Below are positions 8,957 to 15,464 of a stretch of DNA of 64,000 bases, in pieces (position 1 is the stretch's first letter; every line of letters begins with the position of its first letter). The position numbers were made by a program, and so were the translations under genes. A model generated the notes under the pieces. The model saw only the letters and a program-made list of their open reading frames with translations. It searched no databases and was not told the origin of the DNA. Source of the DNA: Bradyrhizobium sp. CB1650 (GTDB lineage Bacteria > Pseudomonadota > Alphaproteobacteria > Rhizobiales > Xanthobacteraceae). The stretch spans positions 2,199,501 to 2,263,500 of the forward strand of contig NZ_CP121695.1 of the NCBI RefSeq assembly GCF_029761915.1. The letters are read 5' to 3'.

Positions 8957-10543
8957 CTATTCGGCAGCGATCCGTTCCATCGCCATGGTGCGGAGCCGGT
9001 TGCGCTGGATCTTGACGCCATTGGCGCTGTCGGTGACCGGGAAGGCATCCACGACATAGATCCGTGCCGGGATCTTGTACCCGGCGAGCCGCTCGCGCAG
9101 GCGCGCCACCAGTACGTCGTGCTGTGGCGGCTCTTCGTGCAGATCTTGGGCCGAGATCACGAAAGCAACGCAGCGCGCCTGGCCCTTCAGATCGACCGCG
9201 ACCACCTGGGCATCGGCAACGCCCGCGCAGGCCTTGAGCTCGTCCTCGATCTCGCCCGGCGCGACCAGGAAACCGCCGAGCCGCATGGCGTCGCCGGCGC
9301 GAGTCTCGTATACGAACGAGCCGTCGCCGCGCAGCCGGCCGATGTCGCCGGTGCGGAAGAAGCCGTCCGCGGCGATGGCGTCGCGCGTCGCTTCCGGATT
9401 GTTGAAATAGCCGAGGAAGCGCGACGGTGCGCTGATCTCGATCTCGCCGGAGACGCCGTGAGCGGCGAGCGCACCGGTCTCGGTGTCGCGCACGCGCACC
9501 AAAGCTTCCGGCGACATCGGCCAGCCGCCGCCCTCGATGCGGTCGGCGAAGGCGTCGCTCGGGCGGCCGATCGAGAACAGCGCCTGTACCTCGCTCGAAC
9601 CGTAGAGGCCGAACAGCGGCAGCCCGCGCGCCTCGGCCTCCGCGGCGAGCTCGCGCCAGCCCGGCTGGAACGCGGCGAAGCCGAACACCTGCGCGCGAGG
9701 GAATGGCCTGGGCAAGTCGGTCAGCGCGAGGATTCGCCGGAACATCTCGTCGGAGCCGAACGCATGCGTAATGCCGTGTTCGCTGAGAATCTCCAGCGCC
9801 GGCGCCGCCTCGAAGGCATCGAGCACATGGATGGTCACGCCGCCGGCGAGGAAGGCGAGCAGGCCGGTCATGCCGAAGGTGCCGCAGAACGGCAGCATCG
9901 CCAGCATTGAATGCCGCTGCGGCGAGAGCTGAAGAGCCCTGGCGACGGAGACGGCGTGTGTGGCGAGCGTCGCTTGCGAATGCGCCACGAGCTTCGGCCC
10001 CTTGGTCGTGCCTGACGTCGTGTAGAGCAGAACCGGCACGTCGACGTCGTCCTGCGGCGGAGGTGCCGGCGGATAGGGTCTGTCGAAGGCGTCGAAACGT
10101 ACGCAGGGCCAGTGCGCAGGAATCGCATCCGCGCCGACGACCGCGAGCTTCCGCAGGGCTGGCACATCGGCTTTGGCGACGTCGGCAAGGATTGCGGCGA
10201 AATCAATCGAACGGAACGCAGCCTCGACAACCAGCAGCTTCGCGCCGGACAGGCGGAGCAGATGGGCGACTTCCGCGCTGCGGTAGCGTGTGTTGACGGC
10301 GGCGACGATCGCCCCAAGGCGGGCGGCCGCGAAGAGGATTGCAACCCATTCGAGCCGGTTGACCAGCCAGATCGCGACCACGTCGCCTTTGCCGACGCCA
10401 TGGGCTGCAAGCCAGGCAACGGTCTGGTCGATCGTGCGGGACAATTCCGTGCGCGAGAGCGGCGCGCCGTCGAATACGAAGGCGGGATCGGCGGCGGGTT
10501 CGGTGCCGATCAGCGATTGCAACGATCCTTCATTCTGGCGCAT
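8957..10543 (-). CDS. AMP-dependent acyl-CoA synthetase/ligase family protein
   Basis: A 528-residue adenylate-forming enzyme that would activate a carboxylic acid as acyl-AMP and then acyl-CoA. Visible core motifs: the phosphate loop YTTSGTTKGPK (about residues 173-183), the adenine-binding LYGSSEV, GYFNNPEATRDAI and FFRTGDIGRL, the hinge region with ETRAGDAMRLGGFLVAPGEIE, and a C-terminal lysine in NGVKIQRNRL corresponding to the A10 lysine. The usual K/R-rich hinge (GRxKDxI) is replaced by TRAGDAM. The substrate cannot be read from sequence; a fatty or aromatic acid is likely. It faces flgL convergently with a 6-base gap and lies downstream of upp. Confidence 0.85.
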   Translation of the reverse strand: MRQNEGSLQSLIGTEPAADPAFVFDGAPLSRTELSRTIDQTVAWLAAHGVGKGDVVAIWLVNRLEWVAILFAAARLGAIVAAVNTRYRSAEVAHLLRLSGAKLLVVEAAFRSIDFAAILADVAKADVPALRKLAVVGADAIPAHWPCVRFDAFDRPYPPAPPPQDDVDVPVLLYTTSGTTKGPKLVAHSQATLATHAVSVARALQLSPQRHSMLAMLPFCGTFGMTGLLAFLAGGVTIHVLDAFEAAPALEILSEHGITHAFGSDEMFRRILALTDLPRPFPRAQVFGFAAFQPGWRELAAEAEARGLPLFGLYGSSEVQALFSIGRPSDAFADRIEGGGWPMSPEALVRVRDTETGALAAHGVSGEIEISAPSRFLGYFNNPEATRDAIAADGFFRTGDIGRLRGDGSFVYETRAGDAMRLGGFLVAPGEIEDELKACAGVADAQVVAVDLKGQARCVAFVISAQDLHEEPPQHDVLVARLRERLAGYKIPARIYVVDAFPVTDSANGVKIQRNRLRTMAMERIAAE

Positions 10544-10576
10544 GGCTACGGGAGTAACCCGATCGCGCAGACCTGT

Positions 10577-11212
10577 CTACTTGGTGCCGAACATGCGGTC
10601 GCCGGCATCGCCGAGGCCCGGCACGATGTAGCCGTGGTCGTTGAGCCGCTCGTCGATTGCGGCGGTCCAGATCGGCACGTCGGCATGCTCCCGTTGGAAC
10701 TGGGCGATGCCCTCCGGTGCAGCAAGAAGGCACACGAAGCGGATGTCGCGGGCGCCGCGCGCCTTGAGCAGGGAGGCACCGGCGCAGGCCGAGTTGCCGG
10801 TCGCGAGCATCGGGTCCATCAGGATCACGGTGCGGTCGGACAGATCCTGCGGCGCCTTGAAGTAATACTCCACCGCCTGCAGGGTATCGGGGTCGCGGTA
10901 GAGCCCGATATGGGCGATGCGCGCCGAGGGCATCAGCGCGAGCATGCCGTCGAGGAAACCCACGCCGGCGCGCAGGATCGGCGCCAGTGTGAGCTTCTTG
11001 CCGGCGATCTTCGGTGCCTGCATCGGCGCGATCGGCGTCTCGATCTCGACCAGTTCGAGCGGCAGGTCGCGCGTCACCTCGTAGCAGAGCAGCATCCCGA
11101 TCTCGTTCAGGATCTCGCGAAAGCTCTTGGTCGAGCGGTCCTTCTCCCGCATCAGGGAGAGCTTGTGCTGGACCAAAGGATGGGCGACCACGTTGACGTT
11201 GCTGCTGCTCAT
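10577..11212 (-). CDS. upp: Uracil phosphoribosyltransferase
   Basis: A 211-residue cytosolic enzyme converting uracil and PRPP to UMP in pyrimidine salvage. The PRPP-binding loop is clear ([14 protein letters not shown]), as are [15 protein letters not shown] and the C-terminal uracil-binding [16 protein letters not shown]. Full family length (about 208-211 residues). Transcribed toward the ligase gene with a 33-base gap. Confidence 0.96.
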   Translation of the reverse strand: MSSSNVNVVAHPLVQHKLSLMREKDRSTKSFREILNEIGMLLCYEVTRDLPLELVEIETPIAPMQAPKIAGKKLTLAPILRAGVGFLDGMLALMPSARIAHIGLYRDPDTLQAVEYYFKAPQDLSDRTVILMDPMLATGNSACAGASLLKARGARDIRFVCLLAAPEGIAQFQREHADVPIWTAAIDERLNDHGYIVPGLGDAGDRMFGTK

Positions 11213-11303
11213 GGAAACCGCTCTACACGGTTCCGTGAAATTGCGCCAGATCGGGCGGGCCTTTTCCGGCGGACAGGCCGCCTCGAGCAGGCAGCGGAGC
11301 GGC

Positions 11304-11432
11304 CTAGACTCCGAGCCCGCGCGCCAGAAGCGTGATGACGAGCGTCAGGATGGCGCCCCAGATCAGGCCCAGCGTCGTGGTCAGGATGATGACCGTGACC
11401 GCGTGCTCCAGGTTTCCCTTGATGAGCTGCAT
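11304..11432 (-). CDS. 42-aa single-pass membrane microprotein
   Basis: A 42-residue protein, mostly one hydrophobic helix ([20 protein letters not shown]..., then [20 protein letters not shown]). The start ATG lies 1 base after the stop of the next upstream microprotein (11434-11526), and GGAGG just ahead of it overlaps the end of that gene, so the two are translationally coupled. No family recognised. The good ribosome site and tight coupling support it being real. Confidence 0.6.
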   Translation of the reverse strand: MQLIKGNLEHAVTVIILTTTLGLIWGAILTLVITLLARGLGV

Positions 11433-11433
11433 G

Positions 11434-11526
11434 CTAGCCCTCCGAGGTCGGGGTCGCGGTGACGCGCAGGCCCAGCAGCAGTGTGCCTATCACCGTGACC
11501 AGAAAGATGATCTTGAGCTCGACCAT
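11434..11526 (-). CDS. 30-aa membrane microprotein
   Basis: A 30-residue peptide (MVELKIIFLVTVIGTLLLGL..., ending RVTATPTSEG) with one predicted membrane helix. AAGGTAG precedes the ATG. Its last codons carry the GGAGG used by the following 42-aa gene. It starts 7 bases after the stop of the gene at 11534-11947. Function unknown. Confidence 0.55.
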   Translation of the reverse strand: MVELKIIFLVTVIGTLLLGLRVTATPTSEG

Positions 11527-11533
11527 GTCGTTG

Positions 11534-11947
11534 CTACCTTGCGGCGACGTGCGCCCGCCGCTTCACTGCATCCAGCCACTGCGCGGCGAGCGCGACCAAC
11601 GGATTGCCCTGGTTCTCGGTATCGAGCTCGAAGGTCTCGGCCGGAAACACCAGCGCGCATTTTCCCGGCGCGCTCTGCCGGTCGGCGAAATCGACGGCCG
11701 AGCTCCTGAACAGGAACAGCCCACCGATACGACCACTGGCCTCGCGCGCGACCCAAAGGCCGGCGCTGTTGCGGCCAACGAAGAAGGCGGGAATGGCGGC
11801 GCTGACGATTTCGGGATCGAGCGGCGTGAGCGCCGCCGCAGGCTCAATCCCGGACCCCGCCTGCGCCTGCGGAGGCCGAGGCGGACGATGGGCAGCTTGA
11901 ATCGCGATCGCCGCGATGGCGGCCTCCTCACACATCTGCAAGGTCAT
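11534..11947 (-). CDS. Hypothetical protein with a 'GRN' domain (paralogue of 13619-13873)
   Basis: A 137-residue protein of unknown function. Its C-terminal half (about residues 55-112) aligns with the 84-residue protein at 13619-13873: both have F[VI]GRN, then A-x-WVAxE, Gx-x-GGLF, a hydrophilic middle and a VxxPxExELD ending. The N-terminal half is Ala/Pro-rich and probably flexible. No signal peptide or membrane helix. It lies 18 bases downstream of the membrane protein at 11966-12157, probably in one unit preceded by the repeated motif at 12261-12278. Confidence 0.6.
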   Translation of the reverse strand: MTLQMCEEAAIAAIAIQAAHRPPRPPQAQAGSGIEPAAALTPLDPEIVSAAIPAFFVGRNSAGLWVAREASGRIGGLFLFRSSAVDFADRQSAPGKCALVFPAETFELDTENQGNPLVALAAQWLDAVKRRAHVAAR

Positions 11948-11965
11948 GATCGTCTCCGAGGCCGG

Positions 11966-12157
11966 TCAGGCGTGGAGGTGCCAGAGATGGATTGCGGTCC
12001 TAAGCGCGATGAGCGCAGTGAGCACACTGCCCATCGAGAGCACGGCCAGTACGCGCAATGTGATGCGCTCGAGCCGAGCCTTGTGCGCCTTCGAGATCCG
12101 CGCTGGGCGTTCCGCCCAGTCAAAGGGCCGTTCAAAGCCGTGAGTCAGCATCGACAT
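11966..12157 (-). CDS. Small single-pass membrane protein, unknown
   Basis: A 63-residue protein: a hydrophilic N-terminus (MSMLTHGFERPFDWAERPAR...) then one membrane helix (about residues 35-57, LAVLSMGSVLTALIALRTAI). The ATG at 12157 was chosen over the longer open frame to 12421 because the upstream part runs through the motif at 12261 and another gene; GAGGAC lies 12-17 bases upstream. It is the first gene of a probable four-gene unit (12157 down to 11304). Function unknown. Confidence 0.55.
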   Translation of the reverse strand: MSMLTHGFERPFDWAERPARISKAHKARLERITLRVLAVLSMGSVLTALIALRTAIHLWHLHA

Positions 12158-12260
12158 TTCAGAAAGTCCTCGTCGGTGGTGCGGCGCGACCGTCGCCCCA
12201 ATCTGCCTCCTATGATGTCCATCGCGGCGTAGGATTGCGAGATGAACACCGAGGCCGTCG

Positions 12261-12278
12261 CATAGGAATGTCATAAAG
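12261..12278 (-). promoter_or_regulatory. Copy 1 of a repeated near-palindromic motif (candidate operator/promoter)
   Basis: Read toward the gene starting at 12157, the motif is TTATGACATTCCTATG, 104 bases upstream of that ATG. It matches three other copies in the next 2.7 kb (core TTATGA-N2-T-Y-CCTAT), each upstream of a transcription unit and in the same orientation relative to it. The stop codon of the gene at 12271-12669 lies inside it. The binding protein is unknown. Confidence 0.5.
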
Positions 12279-12669
12279 AGGCCGTCCGTCGCGCCGGCAG
12301 CCCTCTGAACAGGTCGTGGCTCGGCTTCGGTCGCGGCGCGCGCGGCGCGGCGTTCGAACCTGCGATCCCGACCGCTGCAGCAAAGGCGAGCCGCAGCCGC
12401 GGTTCGTCGATTTGCTTGCAAAACCGCTCCAGGATCGCTTCTCCGTCCTGCCGCGGCTCACTGATTGCCGTGCAGAGTTGCGAGCTGGTTCGTCGGAAGA
12501 AGTGGAGCGTGTCGTCCGCATTGCGCCGGCCCCGCCGATCGAGTTCGGCGGCGACCGCCGCGACGTTGAGCCTGTCGCCATCATCCCGCGTCACGGCAAA
12601 GCGCAGGAGCGCCAATTGCCAGGCGCGGAGCAGCCTGCGAGGTTCCTTGGCTGATTGCGGCGATTTCAT
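12271..12669 (-). CDS. Hypothetical protein, 132 aa
   Basis: A 132-residue Arg/Ala-rich, mostly helical protein (MKSPQSAKEPRRLLRAWQLALLRFAVTRD...). No recognised domain. A helical region ERFCKQIDEPRLRLAFAAAVGI lies near the middle and the tail is basic. It starts 8 bases after the stop of the DapA-like gene and ends inside motif copy 1. Alternative frames in this stretch look worse. Function unknown. Confidence 0.5.
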   Translation of the reverse strand: MKSPQSAKEPRRLLRAWQLALLRFAVTRDDGDRLNVAAVAAELDRRGRRNADDTLHFFRRTSSQLCTAISEPRQDGEAILERFCKQIDEPRLRLAFAAAVGIAGSNAAPRAPRPKPSHDLFRGLPARRTASL

Positions 12670-12677
12670 ATGAAACG

Positions 12678-13595
12678 TCAGGCTCCGACGCCGTCGACGA
12701 GCTCCTCATCGGCGATCGCCGCCAATGCCCTGGCGACTTCCGCTTGTGCGGCGGCATCCAGTGGCACGATCGGCAGCCGCGTATCCGGCCGCATCAGGTC
12801 GAGCAGGCTGAGCGCGCATTTGAGCGCGGAGGGGCTCTCCTTCGCGCAGCACGACACGAGCGGAATAAGACGCTTGTTCAGGTAACGAGCGGATTGCAGG
12901 CGGCCTTGCCTGACTTGGGAAAAGATCGTCCGGCAGAGATCCGGAGCGATGTTGGCGACCTCCGAGATCGCGCCATCGCCGCCGCTCGCGATGAAGCCGA
13001 AGGCGGTGGTGTCGTCGCCGGACAGTAGCCGGAAGCCGGCGGGCAGATGCCGCGACAGGCGCATCGGACGGGTGATGTCGCCGCTGCCGTCGCGCAGACC
13101 CGCGAACTGCCTGGACTCCGCGAGGCGTATGATGGTCTCGTCTGCGAGTGGCCGCAGTGTGCGGGCAGGAACGTCGTGCAGGATGATCGGCAATCCGATC
13201 GATCCCGCAATCGCGCGGAAATGGGCCAGCATGCCCTCCTGCATCGGCTTGTTGTAGGAGGGCACCGCCGATATGACGGCATCCGCGCCCGCCGCTTCGG
13301 CGCGGCGCGCAAGCTCGATGGCGCGGCTGGTCGCGTTCGAGACGACGCCGGCGATAATCCGCATCCGGCCGCGGGCGACGTCGACCGCAGTGCGAATCAC
13401 GAGTTCCTGTTCGGCGGGCGACAGCGTCGGCGCCTCGCCGGCGGTCTCGCAGACCACGAGCGCAGGAGCGCCGGCGGCGACCTGGCGCTCGCAGAGTGCG
13501 GCAAAAGCCTTCAGATCGACCGCGTCCGCCGCATCGAACGGGGTCGGCAGATCGGGAATGAAGCCGGTGAACCAGGCGGAGGGCGGGATGAACAT
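12678..13595 (-). CDS. DapA/NAL-family protein lacking the Schiff-base lysine
   Basis: A 305-residue TIM-barrel protein of the dihydrodipicolinate synthase/N-acetylneuraminate lyase family. Family landmarks: GEAPTLSPAEQ (about 53-62), VPSYNKPMQEGMLAHFRAIA (about 111-130), ILHDVPARTL (about 138-147), SGDDTTAFGFIASGGDGAISEVANIAP. The catalytic lysine (K161 in E. coli DapA, normally G-[IL]-K-[DE]) is Arg168 here (GLRDGSGD). The tyrosine of 'YNVPxRT' is His140, and the second Thr of GTTGE is Ala. It is therefore unlikely to act as an ordinary class I aldolase. The start at 13595 is the family-like MFIPPSAWF; the open frame to 13970 is a shadow of the neighbouring gene. It lies 23 bases after the GRN-domain gene, likely in the same unit. 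Confidence 0.82.
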   Translation of the reverse strand: MFIPPSAWFTGFIPDLPTPFDAADAVDLKAFAALCERQVAAGAPALVVCETAGEAPTLSPAEQELVIRTAVDVARGRMRIIAGVVSNATSRAIELARRAEAAGADAVISAVPSYNKPMQEGMLAHFRAIAGSIGLPIILHDVPARTLRPLADETIIRLAESRQFAGLRDGSGDITRPMRLSRHLPAGFRLLSGDDTTAFGFIASGGDGAISEVANIAPDLCRTIFSQVRQGRLQSARYLNKRLIPLVSCCAKESPSALKCALSLLDLMRPDTRLPIVPLDAAAQAEVARALAAIADEELVDGVGA

Positions 13596-13618
13596 GATCG
13601 TTGCGGGAGGCCGCCGGC

Positions 13619-13873
13619 TCAGGCGGCGCGCCGGGTGGCGGTGATGTCGGGCTTCCTGCCCATGTCGAGCTCGATCTCGCGCGGCAGCTCGACGATCGTT
13701 TCGGAATGCTGGCCGTTTTCGAACAGCGCATATTTGATGGCCTGCGCGCGGCTGACGAACAGGCCGCCATAGAGGCCGTTCTGTTCCTGGGCGACCCACT
13801 GTGCCCGGCGATTCCTGCCGATGAAGACGATGGAGGAGAGCGAGCTGCACGAGGGGGGTTCGACGAGTTTCAC
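13619..13873 (-). CDS. Small 'GRN' domain protein, unknown
   Basis: An 84-residue soluble protein. Core: FIGRNRRAQWVAQEQNGLYGGLFVSRAQAIKYALFENGQ, then IVELPREIELDMG. It is clearly related to the C-terminal half of the protein at 11534-11947. No known family recognised. The repeated motif lies 108 bases upstream (13981-13998), and the DapA-like gene follows, so these two genes probably form one unit. Confidence 0.65.
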   Translation of the reverse strand: MKLVEPPSCSSLSSIVFIGRNRRAQWVAQEQNGLYGGLFVSRAQAIKYALFENGQHSETIVELPREIELDMGRKPDITATRRAA

Positions 13874-13980
13874 TTCCGTATTCCTTCTGATCCTGCAGGT
13901 TCAGGAAGCGTGTCCCGGACCATGCGCGCTCAATATCCTTGGTCGTGAATATGATTTCGAGGGCGAGCACAGGACGATCT

Positions 13981-13998
13981 CATAGGAAGGTCATAAGG
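13981..13998 (-). promoter_or_regulatory. Copy 2 of the repeated near-palindromic motif
   Basis: Read toward the gene starting at 13873, the motif is TTATGACCTTCCTATG, 108 bases upstream of the ATG. It differs from copy 1 at a single position across the 16-base core. Same orientation and nearly the same distance to the start as copies 1 and 3. Confidence 0.5.
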
Positions 13999-14023
13999 CC
14001 TGGAGGGCGGCCTTTCAGGCCAA

Positions 14024-14302
14024 TTAGTTGACGATATGAATCAACGCGAACAGCGCGCCGAAGGCGACGCCTTCATCCCAATGATTGAGCGTCGCGCCGA
14101 ACAGCGGCTCGCGCTTGATCAGGCCGACGACGGAACACAGGATGATCGACATCCAGAGCAGCGCGGCGAGGCTCTTGCCAAAGCCGATGCTGCCGAACGC
14201 GGCAAAGGTGGCGAGAAGCGTGACGCGAACGGCAAAGCGCGCAAGGACCCGCGTCGGGCTCAGCGCGCGCGACATGTCCGGAGATTGCGGCAAGATTGGC
14301 AC
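14024..14302 (-). CDS. Small two-pass membrane protein, unknown
   Basis: A 92-residue protein from the GTG at 14302, or 83 residues from the ATG at 14275; neither start has a strong Shine-Dalgarno. Two hydrophobic segments: VTLLATFAAFGSIGFGKSLAAL and LWMSIILCSVVGLI, with a third weakly hydrophobic end (GVAFGALFALIHIVN). The loop carries KREPLFGATLNHWDEG. No family recognised. It begins 14 bases after the stop of the gene at 14317-14784, so it is probably cotranscribed with it. Confidence 0.6.
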   Translation of the reverse strand: MPILPQSPDMSRALSPTRVLARFAVRVTLLATFAAFGSIGFGKSLAALLWMSIILCSVVGLIKREPLFGATLNHWDEGVAFGALFALIHIVN

Positions 14303-14316
14303 CTGCGAAGTGGGGC

Positions 14317-14784
14317 CTAGCCGAAATTGTCGCAGGCGACCGGCTCGTAAAGCGGGTCCTGCGCCACGCGCACGGTGGGAACGCTGGGGCGGGACACGTT
14401 CACAGCCAGGCTCTGCACCTCGACGAAAGCCGAGAGCAGGGCAAGTGCGAGATCGGCGTGGCGGGCCTCGATGGCGGCGTCCAGCCAGTCCGGCAATTCG
14501 CGTTCACGCGAGAGGGCGCAGTACCATTCGCCGTCGTCGTAGGCGATGCGCCGGACCTGCCACAGCGGCAGTTCGAGCTCCATCAGCGCCAGCGCGGCAT
14601 CGGCCCAGGCCTCCGCATCGACCAGCCGCATGACGCGCGCGCTGCGTTCGGTCTGCCCGAGGGAGGGGAAGCGCCGGCACGCATGGTCGATGATGTCGAT
14701 CATCAGCGGCCGCGTCATCGCATGTGCATTGCGCAGCCGCCCGGCGAGCGAGTGCGGATCATAGCGGCGGGGAGCGGCGGACAT
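14317..14784 (-). CDS. Hypothetical protein, 155 aa
   Basis: A 155-residue soluble, helical protein (MSAAPRRYDPHSLAGRLRNA...). The region DAEAWADAALALMELELPLWQVRRIAYDDGEWYCAL, then LPDWLDAAIEARH, recalls small acidic proteins found in Bradyrhizobium, but I assign no domain. The ATG at 14784 is fixed by a GGAGG eleven bases upstream; the longer frame to 14976 crosses the motif at 14879 and is rejected. It is transcribed divergently from the kdp region. Confidence 0.65.
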   Translation of the reverse strand: MSAAPRRYDPHSLAGRLRNAHAMTRPLMIDIIDHACRRFPSLGQTERSARVMRLVDAEAWADAALALMELELPLWQVRRIAYDDGEWYCALSRERELPDWLDAAIEARHADLALALLSAFVEVQSLAVNVSRPSVPTVRVAQDPLYEPVACDNFG

Positions 14785-14878
14785 ATGGGGCCTCCTGGAA
14801 TTGGCGTCGGTCAGTCGGCCGGCCTCTCCAAGATGGCTGGAAGGATATTTGAAAACGAGATGATGAAAGGGCGGAAGA

Positions 14879-14895
14879 TATAGGGATTTCATAAG
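14879..14895 (-). promoter_or_regulatory. Copy 3 of the repeated near-palindromic motif
   Basis: Read toward the gene at 14784, the motif is TTATGAAATCCCTATA, 95 bases upstream of the ATG. It lies 87 bases from the oppositely oriented copy 4, so the pair sits in the divergent region between this gene and kdp. Confidence 0.5.
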
Positions 14896-14982
14896 TGAAT
14901 CATGATGTCGGATTGCCGTGTCAGTTAGCGACGTAGGCCTACCGGCAAGAGGCAAGGGCCGCGTTGTCCGTCCCATTCGCCT

Positions 14983-14998
14983 TTATGAAATTCCTATA
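14983..14998 (+). promoter_or_regulatory. Copy 4 of the repeated near-palindromic motif, upstream of kdp
   Basis: TTATGAAATTCCTATA on the plus strand, 171 bases before the first kdp microprotein and 31 bases before a weak small ORF at 15029. It is the most palindromic copy (outer TTAT/ATAA). It suggests kdp shares a regulator with the small-gene units upstream. Apart from copies 3 and 4 and the weak ORF, nothing else is seen in the 384-base gap between 14785 and 15168. Confidence 0.5.
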
Positions 14999-15028
14999 AC
15001 TTCGCCATAGCCCTTATCTCGAAAACCT

Positions 15029-15172
15029 ATGTCCGCGGTGGCACTTCAGCGCGGTGAAAATCCGGCCTGTACGTCTTGGATTGCGGAGCCTTCCGTATCC
15101 GCAGCCGCCGGTCGGAATCCCGAGAAAACGGTTGTGCCCGATATAAAGGCGCAACGAGGAGCAATCCAATGA
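15029..15172 (+). CDS. Possible 47-aa leader ORF before kdp
   Basis: An open frame from ATG 15029 to TGA 15170-15172 encoding a hydrophilic 47-residue peptide (MSAVALQRGENPACTSWIAE..., ending KAQRGAIQ). Its stop overlaps the ATG of the next microprotein (ATGATG), the arrangement of a coupled leader. No Shine-Dalgarno precedes the ATG, and I recognise no homologue, so it may be chance. Confidence 0.25.
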   Translation: MSAVALQRGENPACTSWIAEPSVSAAAGRNPEKTVVPDIKAQRGAIQ

Positions 15173-15252
15173 TGGACATCCTGATGCTGGCGCTGGGCTT
15201 TGCCTTCTTCGCGCTCGCGATCGGCTACACCTACGCCTGCGAACGGCTGTGA
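15169..15252 (+). CDS. 27-aa membrane microprotein upstream of kdpF
   Basis: A 27-residue, single-helix peptide beginning MMDILMLALGFAFFALAI and ending with YTYACERL. Peptides of this pattern (hydrophobic helix, then a Cys and an R-L end) are commonly found directly before kdpF in proteobacterial kdp operons (recalled). An AACGAGGAG Shine-Dalgarno lies upstream. It starts 11 bases before the end of sequence preceding kdpF's own ribosome site. It is probably an accessory subunit or a regulator of the Kdp complex. Confidence 0.65.
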   Translation: MMDILMLALGFAFFALAIGYTYACERL

Positions 15253-15263
15253 GGGCGCGGGCC

Positions 15264-15353
15264 ATGATCTTCGACTACACGCTCGCCGGCGCCGTCTCGT
15301 TCGGCCTCCTCATCTACCTCACTTATGCGCTGTTGCGGCCCGAGCGGTTCTGA
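15264..15353 (+). CDS. kdpF: Potassium-transporting ATPase subunit KdpF
   Basis: A 29-residue membrane peptide (starts MIFDYTLAGAVSFGLLIYLTY, ends ALLRPERF). KdpF is the small stabilising subunit of the KdpFABC potassium pump. The 'LAGAV...LLIYL.YALLRPE+F' pattern is diagnostic. It is 11 bases after the preceding microprotein and about 110 bases ahead of kdpA. Confidence 0.9.
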   Translation: MIFDYTLAGAVSFGLLIYLTYALLRPERF

Positions 15354-15355
15354 CT

Positions 15356-15460
15356 GTGCTGCTCCTTGCCGAATTGTTGCTGGCGCACGCCGCACTCGTC
15401 GCCGGCCTGCTTGCGGTGCGGCGGCCGCTGTTGCGGCGGGCACCAAGCCCGAAGGGTTGA
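15356..15460 (+). CDS. Possible 34-aa hydrophobic microprotein between kdpF and kdpA
   Basis: Starting with the GTG 2 bases after the kdpF stop, an open frame encodes a hydrophobic then Arg/Pro-rich peptide ([20 protein letters not shown]..., ending PSPKG), stopping 4 bases before the kdpA ATG. The tight fit between kdpF and kdpA is suggestive. There is no strong Shine-Dalgarno, and no homologue is recalled. Confidence 0.3.
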   Translation: MLLLAELLLAHAALVAGLLAVRRPLLRRAPSPKG

Positions 15461-15464
15461 TTCC

